53,861 bases of DNA from assembly GCA_028280485.1 (NCBI GenBank), contig JANQLS010000050.1:1-53861 (forward strand), in the 5' to 3' direction. Made by a program: the position numbers and the translations under genes. The notes beneath the pieces are model-generated. The model saw nothing but the letters and a program-made list of their open reading frames with translations. It made no database searches and was not told where the DNA came from. This stretch comes from Planctomycetota bacterium. Its GTDB lineage: Bacteria; Planctomycetota; UBA8108; JACQVS01. Below are positions 16,922 through 26,007 of this stretch, piece after piece (within the stretch, counting starts at the first letter, position 1; each line of letters opens with the position of its first letter).

Positions 16922-17446
16922 GTGGACGCTGAAGGATATATCGGTGAATACACTCAGCAGCTTGACCCGAAAGGGCGGGTCGTCTTTCCGGTTCGCTTTC
17001 GCGACACCATGACGGAAAGAGAGCGTCGGGAAGGTTTCTACCTGACGAAGTGGCTGGATGGGAGCTTGGCCTTGTATCCCTACCCTGAGTGGTTGAGGGT
17101 GCGAGAGAAGGTTAAGCGCCTCGGCAAGATGGATCCTAAATACCGACACTTTGTTCGAACCTTCAATTCAAAGGCTCGTGAGATCACTCTGGATGGTCAA
17201 GGACGGATCAAGATTCCTGAGGTTCATAAAGAGATCGGATCGATTTCAAAGGAAGTGGTTTTCGTCGGGATGGGTGAGTACGTGGAGCTCTGGTCGCCAG
17301 AAAAATTTGGTTCCTATGAAGAGTACCACGCTCCCGATTACGACAAGATCGGAGAAGAGATCTTCTTCGGTCCCGATGAGGTGCCTGTAGAGGAGGGTGC
17401 TTCCGAGAGTGGGGCAGCTGAACGGGGTTCTGAAGACAGCCCTTAG
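16922..17446 (+). CDS. mraZ: transcriptional regulator MraZ
   Basis: The first gene of the dcw cluster. MraZ forms a ring of AbrB-like domains and binds repeated sites in its own promoter. Two swapped-hairpin halves are visible: YTQQLDPKGRVVFPVRFRD (residues 10-28) and REITLDGQGRIKIPEVHKEI (near 86-105), each with the D-x-K/Q-G-R core. The start is GTG at 16922, with agaggag 7-8 bases upstream, a good ribosome-binding site. At 174 residues it is longer than the usual 140-150 because of an acidic tail (GPDEVPVEEGASESG). I could not find clear TGGG repeat boxes upstream. It is followed closely by a small unknown gene and rsmH. Confidence 0.95.
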   Translation: MDAEGYIGEYTQQLDPKGRVVFPVRFRDTMTERERREGFYLTKWLDGSLALYPYPEWLRVREKVKRLGKMDPKYRHFVRTFNSKAREITLDGQGRIKIPEVHKEIGSISKEVVFVGMGEYVELWSPEKFGSYEEYHAPDYDKIGEEIFFGPDEVPVEEGASESGAAERGSEDSP

Positions 17447-17541
17447 GCTTAAGTGAAGTTGAAATGTAAATGAGATGGCTCTCTCTTGAGAGGACGCGAA
17501 AGAGAGCTGGAAGTCTCAATGAGACTTAGGAGCGAATCAAG

Positions 17542-17862
17542 GTGAAGAAGGTCAATTTTACCAACCGTATCAGTGAGCAGGGAGCTATCGGTGGTGGGCG
17601 ATTGAGTCGCCAGCCCGTCGATCGAGACATTTTGCTGGGGCAAGGTGTTTCACCTCGAAGTTTGCTGGAAAGAGTTCGCTCCAGGGTTTCTGCGGGTGGA
17701 TCGGTTGCGGTTTCCGAGAGGGATCTCAATGAGGTCGTCGCCCGGTTAGATAGTTTAGTGCGTGTTTGCCCCGATCTGGAAGGAGTTGTCGGTTTGTCTG
17801 ACGAACTCGCTTCTCGAGTCGGGAGCCCGGTCGAGAGGGGGCTGGGCTCCCGAAGGGGCTAG
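17542..17862 (+). CDS. small hypothetical protein between mraZ and rsmH
   Basis: A 106-residue frame starting at GTG 17542, with aggag 9 bases upstream. I do not recognise it. The first 30 residues are Gly/Arg-rich (NRISEQGAIGGGRLSR), and the second half suggests two helices (SERDLNEVVARLDSLVRV and LEGVVGLSDELASRV). There is no membrane segment or signal. It lies 95 bases after mraZ and 61 before rsmH on the same strand, so it is probably co-transcribed. Its position would fit a lineage-specific division or regulatory factor, but that is speculation. It could also be a spurious frame in a GC-richer stretch. Confidence 0.55.
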   Translation: MKKVNFTNRISEQGAIGGGRLSRQPVDRDILLGQGVSPRSLLERVRSRVSAGGSVAVSERDLNEVVARLDSLVRVCPDLEGVVGLSDELASRVGSPVERGLGSRRG

Positions 17863-17923
17863 TCTTTTCTGAGCCTTTGCTGATCTGGAGAGAGGCAGGG
17901 GTCAGAGTTAAAGAAGGAAATTT

Positions 17924-18829
17924 ATGCCAGAAGAGAAGAAGGAGCATGTTCCTGTTCTTTTGGCGGAGATTTTAGAGATTTTCTCTCCTAAGCCTGGTCA
18001 GGTTTTTTTTGACGGAACCCTCGGAATGGGAGGGCATGCCGTCGAGATTCTGGCCCGTTTAGGAATCGAGGGGAAGCTGATCGGAGTCGATCGTGATGAG
18101 GAGGCTCTGGAGAAGGCGAGAGAGGTACTTGAGAAAGTCGGGAATCCTTTCAGTCTGTTCCGGGGGGTCTTCACTCAGCTTCCAGAAGCTTTGTCGAGTG
18201 CTGGAGTTCAGCCAGAAGGAGGATTGGATGGGATCCTCCTAGATCTTGGAGTGTCTTCCTATCAATTGGATACTCCTCGACGCGGCTTTGGATTTTCAAG
18301 TCTCGGCCCACTCGATATGAGAATGGATGCGGGTGTCGGAATGACCGCTGCCCGTTGGCTCAAAGAAGTTTCTCTAAATGAGCTGAAGAGAGTACTCAAG
18401 GAATACGGTGAAGAGCCTCAGGCTGCCAGGATTGCTAAGGCGATCGTCGAGAGAAGGAGAGAGGCTCCACTTAAAACAACCGAAGATCTCGCTCAACTGG
18501 TCGAGTCGATCAGTCCTCGAAGAGGGAAGAAGACTCACCCGGCAACGAGAACTTTTCAGGCGATAAGAATCGCCCTAAACGAAGAACTAGATCTCTTAGA
18601 GACGTTTCTCAGTAACGTAGATCGTTACTTAAAGCCAGGAGGCCGAGTCGTCATTCTAAGTTACCACTCTCTCGAAGACCGACTCGTTAAGAATTGGTTT
18701 CGAAAGAGAGTCAAGGAAGGAATTTTTCGAAGCGTCGACCCGGAATGGGTTCAGGCTCGACCAGAGGAAGTGAAGAGAAACCCACGTGCACGGAGTGCAA
18801 AGTTACGAAGTGTTATTCGGAGTGGGTGA
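17924..18829 (+). CDS. rsmH: 16S rRNA (cytosine1402-N4)-methyltransferase RsmH
   Basis: This 301-residue enzyme (MraW) methylates N4 of C1402 in 16S rRNA using S-adenosylmethionine. Seen: HVPVLLAEIL at the N-terminus, the SAM-binding FFDGTLGMGGHAVEILA (about residues 28-44), GVDRDEEALEKA, LLDLGVSSYQLDTPRRGFGF, GPLDMRMD, TFQAIRIALNEEL and ILSYHSLEDRLVKNWFR. All are standard for the family, and the length is normal. The ATG at 17924 has agaaggaaattt directly upstream. Its place after mraZ is the classical dcw order. Confidence 0.97.
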   Translation: MPEEKKEHVPVLLAEILEIFSPKPGQVFFDGTLGMGGHAVEILARLGIEGKLIGVDRDEEALEKAREVLEKVGNPFSLFRGVFTQLPEALSSAGVQPEGGLDGILLDLGVSSYQLDTPRRGFGFSSLGPLDMRMDAGVGMTAARWLKEVSLNELKRVLKEYGEEPQAARIAKAIVERRREAPLKTTEDLAQLVESISPRRGKKTHPATRTFQAIRIALNEELDLLETFLSNVDRYLKPGGRVVILSYHSLEDRLVKNWFRKRVKEGIFRSVDPEWVQARPEEVKRNPRARSAKLRSVIRSG

Positions 18830-18861
18830 GTCGAGCTGACGTTTTTTTGGAAAAGAAGTGA

Positions 18862-18890
18862 AGAGACCTCTTTTAGCTTTGGAGGTCTCT
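18862..18890 (+). other. hairpin between rsmH and the ftsL-like gene
   Basis: agagacctc (18862-18870) and gaggtctct (18882-18890) form a perfect 9-bp stem with an 11-base loop. No T-run follows, so it may stabilise or process the mRNA rather than end it. Confidence 0.5.
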
Positions 18891-18990
18891 ACTTACAGCT
18901 TCGGTCGATAGCTGAAGTTGATTGTGCCGCCTGGCGCTCTCGCGCGAGAGAAGGTCGGCGGAAGCCTCGGAGTTTTTGAGAGGAGAGGCC

Positions 18991-19230
18991 GTGGTATTCA
19001 AGGCGCTTTGCGCCTCTTTTTGGATCGTTTTAGTCGGGGGAACGGGGGTGCTTTTTAAGCTCTCTCAGGTTCGTACCGGATATCGGATTCAACAGGCGGA
19101 GCTCAAGTTAATCAGAGCTCAAGAGAAGCTTCGCGAAGCGAAAGTTCTCTACAATCGCCAAGTGAGTCCGGACCTTCTCGAGGTCCAATTAGAGGAATTT
19201 TTGCGATCCGAAGACCGCCCACAGATTTGA
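18991..19230 (+). CDS. ftsL: FtsL-like division protein
   Basis: A 79-residue bitopic protein at the ftsL position between rsmH and ftsI. The frame runs from TTG 18922, but GTG 18991 has AGGAG five bases before it and directly precedes the membrane helix, so I start there. It has one hydrophobic helix (ASFWIVLVGGTGVLFKL, about residues 7-25), then a coiled coil (RIQQAELKLIRAQEKLREA). FtsL proteins form a complex with FtsB/FtsQ and activate the FtsW-FtsI synthase. Sequence identity between FtsL families is low, so the call rests on size, topology and locus. The 161-base gap upstream contains a hairpin. Confidence 0.75.
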   Translation: MVFKALCASFWIVLVGGTGVLFKLSQVRTGYRIQQAELKLIRAQEKLREAKVLYNRQVSPDLLEVQLEEFLRSEDRPQI

Positions 19231-19368
19231 TCCGTGGGATCAGGTTGAACTCTAAAAAGTTCGAAAGAACTTTGGCTCTGTAGGCTGAACTGCTTTCAGC
19301 TGCTGCCGATGAACCGTTCCTCTCCTTAAGAGAGGAGCCCTTAAATTCGCCATCATCTATTCCTCCCA

Positions 19369-19400
19369 AGAAGGGGGGGGTCTGACGGCCCCCCCCTTCT
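19369..19400 (+). other. G8/C8 hairpin before ftsI
   Basis: agaagggggggg (19369-19380) and ccccccccttct (19389-19400) form a perfect 12-bp stem with the loop tctgacgg, 15-66 bases before possible ftsI starts. The long mononucleotide runs are liable to slippage in replication and sequencing. It may limit translation of ftsI. Confidence 0.7.
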
Positions 19401-19415
19401 CCCACCTTTTTAAGG

Positions 19416-21488
19416 TTGAAGGAGAGGAAGTCATCAACTTGGTTTTATTGCCAAGCAGCGAGAGCCGTGCCACAAATCGTCGAAGGAAATACACAGAATA
19501 AAGTTTTTCCTGGGCTCGAAAGAGCTCCTCACCGCTCCAATCGTATCAATCTTCTATTGGCGGCGGGTCTAGTTTCGATCGTTTTTGGGGTTCTGTTCTT
19601 TCGCCTCTTTAAGCTCCAAGTCTTAGAGCACGATTATTACAGTGGTCGAGTCGACCGGATTGTCCAAGTCGCTGATAACACGCGCGGGCACCGAGGATTG
19701 ATCAAGACTCGAGACGGGACGATGCTGGCAGTCGACGTCCCGCGATACACTCTCGCCATGGACCCGGGTTTACCCTCGAGGGCTCCTCGCGGCCCTGAAG
19801 AAGCGGTCGATTACCATCGCATCCCCGACGAATATCAAGAATTCGTAGTCAACTTCATCGCTCGAAAGCTGAGCTATTCGGATGTGAAGAGGCGAAAAAT
19901 CCTAAATCGCCTTTATAAAAGCAAAGATGCTTTCCTTTCAGGTCGTTCCACTCCTCTCAGATACCTCGTGTTGGCGGATCGCCAAGAGCAGGAAGAAGTA
20001 AATGCTCTCTTGGATGAGATGCGGGAGACTCTACGCTCTGCGAGCTTGGAGGAGGGTAAAAGTGAGGATGATATCAAAGAATTGCTTCGGTATTTCCGTG
20101 TAGGTAAAGGGGGACTTTGCCTGACTGAAGTCCATCATCGGGTCTATCCTAAAAAGAATGCCCTCAGTCACGTTATCGGAACTGTGATGCCGGGGGATCG
20201 AGAAGGCGATCTCCGTGGCTTGGAGGGTATCGAGAGAACCCTCAATTCCTATTTAGAGGGTCGAGATGGTCGATCTCAGTATTTTTGTGACGGATTGAGA
20301 AAGACCTGGTTTTACAATCCCGATAATGTTGCGATCGCATCTACAGATGGCTACAATGTTACCCTAACTATAGATAGCAGAATACAAAAGATCGTTGAAG
20401 AGGAACTTGCCAAGGGGGTCAAGGCGAAGGAGGCCGAGGCCGGAGTCGCAGTCGTCATGGACTGTCGCAATGGTGAAGTTCTCGCGATGGCGAGTTATCC
20501 CGATTTCGATCCCGCTCGATTTCATGGCTACCCGCCGAAAGAGTTATCGGAGCGTCGACGGAATCGAGTCATCGAAAGTCAGTTCGAACCCGGATCCACG
20601 ATCAAGCCTCTCGTAGCCGCTCTGGCATTGGAAAAAGGAGTGGTGCGATTAGAGGAATTGATTTGGAAGGGTGGGGATGTCGAAAAGATCCTCGGCCGCA
20701 CCGTTCGGGATGCCCACGACAAAGGGCCTCTGTCTTTTGAAGACGCTGTCGTTCATTCATCGAACATCGGTTTAGCTAAAGTCGGTTTGCGATTGGCTAA
20801 GCCGGGTCTCAATGAGTTGCTCGATCGTTTTCACTTCGGTGTAAAGACGAAGATTCCACTTCCCGGTGAAGCGCCTGGTTCGAGACGGAAGTTGAGTGAG
20901 TGGAGCGAAAAGTACACCTCGATTTCGGTGTCTTTCGGTTACGGACTCACAGTGACTCCGATTCAATTAGCCAGCGCTTACTGCGCTTTAGTCAACGGAG
21001 GGATGTACTACCGACCTCGACTGATCCTTAAGGTTCAGAGGGAAGGTGAAGTTCACCGCGTTGATCCTGAGCCTATGGGGCGCGTGGTATCCGAAGGCAT
21101 CTCAGAAGAGATGAGACGGATTCTGAATCAAGTTGTTATCCGGGGAACCGGTCGCTGGCATCAGATTAAAGGTTTTCAATACGGAGCGAAAACCGGAACT
21201 GCGATCGTTTCTCAAGGAAAGAAAGGTTATATCGGAAGTGAAGGTAAGCAATACCGATCTTCCTTTGTCGCCTTCGCTCCTTACGAAGAAAAGAAGAAGC
21301 CAGACATCGTCGTCATGGTCACCATCGAAAAGCCGAATCGTCGACTCGGTTATTACGGAAGTGTGGTCTGTGGCCCGGTGGTTAAAAACGTCCTCCGCAG
21401 GATCTATAGAATTCCTGAGGAAGGGCTTCCTGAGGGAAGCCAGCTCGGCCGCTTGACAACTGCAGCGGTCTTGCCGATGAACAATTAG
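19416..21488 (+). CDS. ftsI: penicillin-binding protein / septal transpeptidase FtsI
   Basis: A class B penicillin-binding protein that cross-links peptidoglycan at the division site. One membrane helix lies at about residues 43-65 (INLLLAAGLVSIVFGVLFF), followed by the dimerisation domain with RGHRGLIKTRDGTMLAVDVP. In the transpeptidase domain the active-site motifs are intact: S394-T-I-K397, S448-S-N450 and K592-T-G594. No PASTA domain is present. Its 690 residues are longer than usual (about 570-640), with inserted charged stretches near 120-230. The start is unclear: TTG 19416 has no site upstream, and GTG 19467 is an alternative. It forms the expected pair with FtsW, encoded downstream. 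Confidence 0.95.
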   Translation: MKERKSSTWFYCQAARAVPQIVEGNTQNKVFPGLERAPHRSNRINLLLAAGLVSIVFGVLFFRLFKLQVLEHDYYSGRVDRIVQVADNTRGHRGLIKTRDGTMLAVDVPRYTLAMDPGLPSRAPRGPEEAVDYHRIPDEYQEFVVNFIARKLSYSDVKRRKILNRLYKSKDAFLSGRSTPLRYLVLADRQEQEEVNALLDEMRETLRSASLEEGKSEDDIKELLRYFRVGKGGLCLTEVHHRVYPKKNALSHVIGTVMPGDREGDLRGLEGIERTLNSYLEGRDGRSQYFCDGLRKTWFYNPDNVAIASTDGYNVTLTIDSRIQKIVEEELAKGVKAKEAEAGVAVVMDCRNGEVLAMASYPDFDPARFHGYPPKELSERRRNRVIESQFEPGSTIKPLVAALALEKGVVRLEELIWKGGDVEKILGRTVRDAHDKGPLSFEDAVVHSSNIGLAKVGLRLAKPGLNELLDRFHFGVKTKIPLPGEAPGSRRKLSEWSEKYTSISVSFGYGLTVTPIQLASAYCALVNGGMYYRPRLILKVQREGEVHRVDPEPMGRVVSEGISEEMRRILNQVVIRGTGRWHQIKGFQYGAKTGTAIVSQGKKGYIGSEGKQYRSSFVAFAPYEEKKKPDIVVMVTIEKPNRRLGYYGSVVCGPVVKNVLRRIYRIPEEGLPEGSQLGRLTTAAVLPMNN

Positions 21489-21506
21489 AACCGTTGCTCT
21501 CTCCCG

Positions 21507-21533
21507 GGGGTGATCGGTTCCGATCGTCGCCCC
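21507..21533 (+). other. hairpin between ftsI and murE
   Basis: ggggtgatcgg-tt-ccgatcgtcgcccc folds into a strong stem with a core of gatcgg/ccgatc. There is no T-run. It sits in the 117-base gap before murE. Confidence 0.45.
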
Positions 21534-21605
21534 GCTCAATAGACTGGTGTTTAGTCGAGAGAATGGGAGTGAAGATTAAAAAGTGAAGAGAGGAGATCGT
21601 CAGCC

Positions 21606-23075
21606 ATGCGCCTCACCGATCTCGGAGAAGGCTGGTTAAAGCTTTCACCCCGTTGTAAAGATATCGAAGCTAATGGAATTACCTGTGATTCACGTGAAGT
21701 GAAGCCGGGAGATCTCTTCATCGCCGTACCGGGCGATGCTGTCGACGGCCATCAATTCATTACCGATGCCGTTAAAGCCGGTGCCGTCGCCGTCATCGGT
21801 GAAAAGAAACCGCCGCGCTGGGGAACTCGCAAGGTTCCTTTTATCCCCGTCGATGATTCGAGAAATGCGCTCGGTCGATTGAGCGCTGCGTTCTTTAAGC
21901 ATCCATCACGCTCCGTGAAAGTTTGCGGAATCACCGGGACTAAAGGGAAGACGACCACCTCCTGGATTCTCCACTCCATTTTCCAAGCGACTGGCAGGAG
22001 AGCCGGATTGTTCGGTACGATCCTCAATCGCGTTGGCGAAGATATCCTTCCCAGCACAAATACAACTCCGAGTGCTCTCGAAGTTGAGATGCACCTTCGC
22101 GATTTAGCTGATCGTGGCGGAACGCATGCGGTCATGGAAGTTTCTTCTCATGGAATCGCGCAAGGGCGGATTAGCGGTCTGGAGTTTTCTTGTGGAGTTT
22201 TAACCAATGTGACTCCAGAGCATTTGGACTATCACAAAACATTCGAGAATTACCTCGATACTAAATCTCAATTCTTCCAAGACCTCGATCCATCGACTCC
22301 CGTTATTTTACCCCGGGGCTCGGAAGCCGCTAAAACGATCGCTGAACGCATTGAAAATCCCATCACCTGGGTCAGTCCTGAGCCTCGTGACGGAGTAGAA
22401 AAACTGACCAGTAACGAAGATGGAATCTCCTTCCTTTGGAAAGGAACGCCGATTACCACTTCGATTTGGGGTGAACACAATCTTTGGAACCTCCTCTTTG
22501 CCATCAATGCGGCGGAATCGATGGGGATCAGCCACCAAGCTATCGCAGCGGGAGTTGAAAAAGCAGTCGCTCCTCCCGGTCGCTTGGAAGAGATGGAAAG
22601 CCCCTTCGGATACAAAGTTTACGTCGATTACGCTCACACCGACAACGCGCTAAAAACCGTCTTGAAGGGTCTTCGACCGATCACACCCGGCCGTTTGATC
22701 ACCGTTTTTGGTTGTGGCGGAAACCGCGATCGACACAAACGTCCTCGAATGGGAGCGGTTGCCGAATACTACTCTGACAAGGTGATTCTCACCGACGACA
22801 ATCCTCGCGATGAAGATTCGGGAGCGATCCTCGATGAGATTGCCGGCGGTATGCAAAATCCCTTCGGCGCTGCCATGGTGAACGATCGTAAAGATGCGAT
22901 CGTTCTCGCTTTGAGAATGGCGAAAAAAGGAGATGTCGTTCTGATCGCCGGGAAAGGGCACGAAGATTACCAAGAAATCAAAGGGAAGAAATATCCATTC
23001 GATGACCGCCAAGTCGTCAATGAGATGATGGATGCCCTGCTTAAAGAACAAGAGACAGTGAAGGCAGGGAAGTGA
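21606..23075 (+). CDS. murE: UDP-MurNAc-L-Ala-D-Glu:meso-diaminopimelate ligase MurE
   Basis: A 489-residue Mur ligase that adds the third residue of the stem peptide in the cytoplasm. The ATP loop is GITGTKGKTTT (108-118), followed by TNTTPSALE and HAVMEVSSHGIAQGR. At the C-terminus the residues D398-N-P-R401 form the DNPR motif that selects meso-diaminopimelate over lysine, so this organism should have DAP-type peptidoglycan. Start ATG 21606, with agaggagatcgtcagcc upstream. It is followed by murF after a 226-base gap that carries a hairpin. Confidence 0.97.
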   Translation: MRLTDLGEGWLKLSPRCKDIEANGITCDSREVKPGDLFIAVPGDAVDGHQFITDAVKAGAVAVIGEKKPPRWGTRKVPFIPVDDSRNALGRLSAAFFKHPSRSVKVCGITGTKGKTTTSWILHSIFQATGRRAGLFGTILNRVGEDILPSTNTTPSALEVEMHLRDLADRGGTHAVMEVSSHGIAQGRISGLEFSCGVLTNVTPEHLDYHKTFENYLDTKSQFFQDLDPSTPVILPRGSEAAKTIAERIENPITWVSPEPRDGVEKLTSNEDGISFLWKGTPITTSIWGEHNLWNLLFAINAAESMGISHQAIAAGVEKAVAPPGRLEEMESPFGYKVYVDYAHTDNALKTVLKGLRPITPGRLITVFGCGGNRDRHKRPRMGAVAEYYSDKVILTDDNPRDEDSGAILDEIAGGMQNPFGAAMVNDRKDAIVLALRMAKKGDVVLIAGKGHEDYQEIKGKKYPFDDRQVVNEMMDALLKEQETVKAGK

Positions 23076-23301
23076 TCCCTGTTTCCTTGTAATGGAATGA
23101 GATCCGGTGGGATTGAGGAGAGAAATCCTGCTGGAGAAGGTGACTGAATCTCTCGTGCGTTTCGTTTGAAAAGCATGAGAGATTTCACCTAGAGTTCGCT
23201 CCATTTCTCCGAGAGAGAATTCCAACTGAGATGAGGGACTTCAGAAAACTTCAGGCGATGCTGGAGACTGGAGTCTAAGTTGGAGAGGGAAGAGAAAGAA
23301 T
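23076..23301 (+). other. 226-base murE-murF gap with hairpin
   Basis: aatctctcgtgc (about 23147) and gcatgagagatt (about 23172) pair with one G-T wobble across a 14-base loop. It is the longest gap inside the mur part of the cluster. No gene is visible in it, and no T-run marks termination. Confidence 0.4.
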
Positions 23302-24840
23302 ATGGATTCCATTTGTATCCAAGAAATTGCTGAGATCACCCAAGCCGAATTGACGAGCTTGAGTGGTGAGGCATTATCTTATTCGGCCTTGAAGCAACCG
23401 ATCTCCAAGGTTGTTTCTGATAGTCGAAAAGCAGGCCCCGGGGATTTATTTATTCCTCTTGCTGGGGCCTCATTCGATGGCCACGAATTTATTTCCCAGG
23501 TCGCCACAAAAGTTGCTGCTAGTTTCGTTGAGCGAGGTCGCTGTTCTCAGGTTCAATCTCAACGATCCCTAAAGGCGACCAAAGAACCTTTCCCCTTATT
23601 GATGGTCGATTCGGTTGAAGGCGCCTTACAAGCTTTGGCCAAAGCCCAGCGTCAAAAATTGCGCGCCGATGTCATCGGAATCACCGGGAGTGTGGGAAAA
23701 ACTACGGTTAAGGATTTCTTAGGTCAAATCCTCGGCTCGGCAGCCTCCACGATCAAAGCGCAAAAGAGTTTTAACAATCACATCGGTGTTCCTCTGACTC
23801 TTCTCGAAGCCGATCAGAGATGTCGCTTTGTCGTCAATGAAATGGGAACTTCAGGTCCGGGTGAAATCTCGTTTTTAGGAGATATCGTCCGCCCGGATAT
23901 CGCGATCGTTACTGCGATCGCCCCCGCTCATCTTTCGGGTCTCGGAAGCCTCGATGGAGTGGTCGAAGAAAAATCAGCAATCTTTGATCACCTTCAAGAA
24001 GGAGGGTTAGCCTTCCTACCTTCTCCGATCTTTGGTGAAAATCGATTTTATAAAGCGATCTCAAAACGTTCCGGTCAGTTGATTCGCTACGGTTGGGCCC
24101 GCAACGATCTCCTCCGAGAAGGATATTGGATTACGGGTTGTCGACCTCTCGCTCAAGTGAAGAGCTCGGGCGCCATCGCCGGCTACGAATTTGAAGTCAA
24201 CGGCACTCAGCGTTTCACTCTCAATATCACCGGAAAACACAATGTCGAAAATGCTCTCGCTGCCATCGCCGTCAGTCGAGAACTGGGTTTAGATTGGCAG
24301 ACGATTCGAACCCAAGTTGCCGCCTTGACCTTGCCTCCGCTTCGCCTTCAGCTTTCCACGGTCGGAGGGGTACAGATCTTAAACGATACCTATAACTCCA
24401 ACCCGGCATCGTTCCAAGTGGCCGTTCAATCAGCCCAAGAACTGATTCTGCCTCCAGGTGGAAAATGGTATTTGGTCTTGGGTGATTTCTTAGAGCTCGG
24501 TGAAGCTTCCCAGGGATTTCATTCAAAGATTGGTGAAGAACTGGCGACGAAGAGGATTTTTGATGGGGTATTCACCGTGGGTTCACAAGCTCGGCTGACG
24601 CAAGTCGAAGCGAGTCGCGGAGGCCTTCCCGCCTACGCATTTTCTAAGTCCGATTCTCAAGAGCTTCTCCAAGCTCTAAGTTCTGTTGTCAAGCCTGGCG
24701 ATGGAGTTTTGTTTAAAGCTTCTCGCGGAATACAGCTGGAGCTTGCGGTTAACGCCCTGAAAGAGCAGCTCGAATCTGGCAACCGTCTCAGTAAAATTCT
24801 CAACTCTCGTTATTCACAACATGCTTTACTCCGTTCTTGA
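23302..24840 (+). CDS. murF: UDP-MurNAc-tripeptide:D-Ala-D-Ala ligase MurF
   Basis: This 512-residue ligase adds D-Ala-D-Ala to complete the pentapeptide precursor. Seen: SDSRKAGPGDLFIPLAG near the N-terminus, the ATP loop GITGSVGKTT (126-135), KSFNNHIGVPLTLL, NEMGTSGPGEI, GKHNVENALAA, and ILNDTYNSNPASF in the C-terminal domain, which is the MurF signature. Start ATG 23302, with ggagagggaagagaaagaat upstream. Its 3' end overlaps mraY by 20 bases, suggesting coupled translation. Confidence 0.96.
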   Translation: MDSICIQEIAEITQAELTSLSGEALSYSALKQPISKVVSDSRKAGPGDLFIPLAGASFDGHEFISQVATKVAASFVERGRCSQVQSQRSLKATKEPFPLLMVDSVEGALQALAKAQRQKLRADVIGITGSVGKTTVKDFLGQILGSAASTIKAQKSFNNHIGVPLTLLEADQRCRFVVNEMGTSGPGEISFLGDIVRPDIAIVTAIAPAHLSGLGSLDGVVEEKSAIFDHLQEGGLAFLPSPIFGENRFYKAISKRSGQLIRYGWARNDLLREGYWITGCRPLAQVKSSGAIAGYEFEVNGTQRFTLNITGKHNVENALAAIAVSRELGLDWQTIRTQVAALTLPPLRLQLSTVGGVQILNDTYNSNPASFQVAVQSAQELILPPGGKWYLVLGDFLELGEASQGFHSKIGEELATKRIFDGVFTVGSQARLTQVEASRGGLPAYAFSKSDSQELLQALSSVVKPGDGVLFKASRGIQLELAVNALKEQLESGNRLSKILNSRYSQHALLRS

Positions 24841-25915
24841 AAATTTACTTCTTCGAGCTGAAGTCTCGGAGTTAGTTCGTCTGCTGGCCCGCGGGGGAGT
24901 CGCCTTGTTAACGGCATTGGCGTTCGCTCTCGTTTTCGGGAAGTGGTTTATCTATTTTCAAAAGAGTAAACGCATCTTCGAACGCTCCGAAAAGGGAGAT
25001 TCAAAACTTCTCGACACGCTGCACAAAAAGAAAGAGAGCACGCCTACTATGGGAGGGGTGATTTTCTTGGGGGCGGCGTTTTTCTCGATGATGATCTGGG
25101 GGGATCTGACTCAGCGTTTCATTTGGATTCTCGCTTTAGCGGGAATCCTTCTTGCCGTTTTAGGCTTCTGCGATGACTTTATCAAGCTTCGTTATCCCGA
25201 CCGAAAAGGGATTTCTGCTCGAAGCAAATTTCTCTGTCAAATTCTCATCGGTTTAGGATTCGGTCTTTATTTGTATTTGGATCCACTGTCTCCATCCAAG
25301 CCCCACAGTTTGTTCATTCCCTTTAGTGGTGGAGTCACCATCGGCCTTGGAGTTCTCTTCATCGGTCTTTGTTGCTTAGTGGTTACCAGTTCTTCGAATG
25401 CCGTGAATTTAACCGACGGTTTAGATGGTTTAGCGATGGGGTGTTCGGTGATCGCAGCAACTCCCTTAGCGGTCTTAGCGTTGATTCAAGGTACTGAGAG
25501 CTTCAGTCAGCATTTTTCATTAATCCATGTTCAGGGAGCCAGTGAACTCGCGATCTTTCTCCTATCACTCATCGGAGGGGGATTGGGTTTTTTGTGGTTT
25601 AACTGTCATCCCGCAAAAGTGTTCATGGGAGACACTGGGGCTCTTCCCCTTGGCGGTCTTTTAGGGATCGTTGCTGTTCTCTTGAAGCAAGAACTTTGTT
25701 TCTTCATCCTGGGTGGAGTTTTCGTAGCGGAAGCGCTCTCAGTTTTACTCCAAGTGGGTTCGTTTAAATTGAGAGGGAAACGTATCTTTTTGATCGCTCC
25801 CCTTCATCACCACTTTCAGTTCAAGGGATGGGCTGAAACTCAAGTGACCGTACGGTTTTGGTTGGCCGCGCTCTTTTTGTCGGCCGTTTCGCTCGCATCG
25901 CTCGCGATCGTTTGA
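24821..25915 (+). CDS. mraY: phospho-MurNAc-pentapeptide transferase MraY
   Basis: A 364-residue integral membrane enzyme that moves phospho-MurNAc-pentapeptide to undecaprenyl phosphate, making lipid I. About ten membrane helices are visible. Catalytic motifs: KKKESTPTMGG, FCDDFIKL, NAVNLTDGLDGLAMG, FNCHPAKVFMGDTGAL and APLHHHFQFKGW. The length is normal. The start ATG 24821 lies inside murF. In most dcw clusters murD follows mraY; here the next gene, 92 bases on, is ftsW. Confidence 0.97.
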   Translation: MLYSVLENLLLRAEVSELVRLLARGGVALLTALAFALVFGKWFIYFQKSKRIFERSEKGDSKLLDTLHKKKESTPTMGGVIFLGAAFFSMMIWGDLTQRFIWILALAGILLAVLGFCDDFIKLRYPDRKGISARSKFLCQILIGLGFGLYLYLDPLSPSKPHSLFIPFSGGVTIGLGVLFIGLCCLVVTSSSNAVNLTDGLDGLAMGCSVIAATPLAVLALIQGTESFSQHFSLIHVQGASELAIFLLSLIGGGLGFLWFNCHPAKVFMGDTGALPLGGLLGIVAVLLKQELCFFILGGVFVAEALSVLLQVGSFKLRGKRIFLIAPLHHHFQFKGWAETQVTVRFWLAALFLSAVSLASLAIV

Positions 25916-26007
25916 GTGGAACAGGATCTTGAACTTCCTTCATGGGAGTGATTCAAAGGTCTAAACAATGGTTTTGCGTTATTGAATTTAGGTAATTGGA
26001 GATTTTC

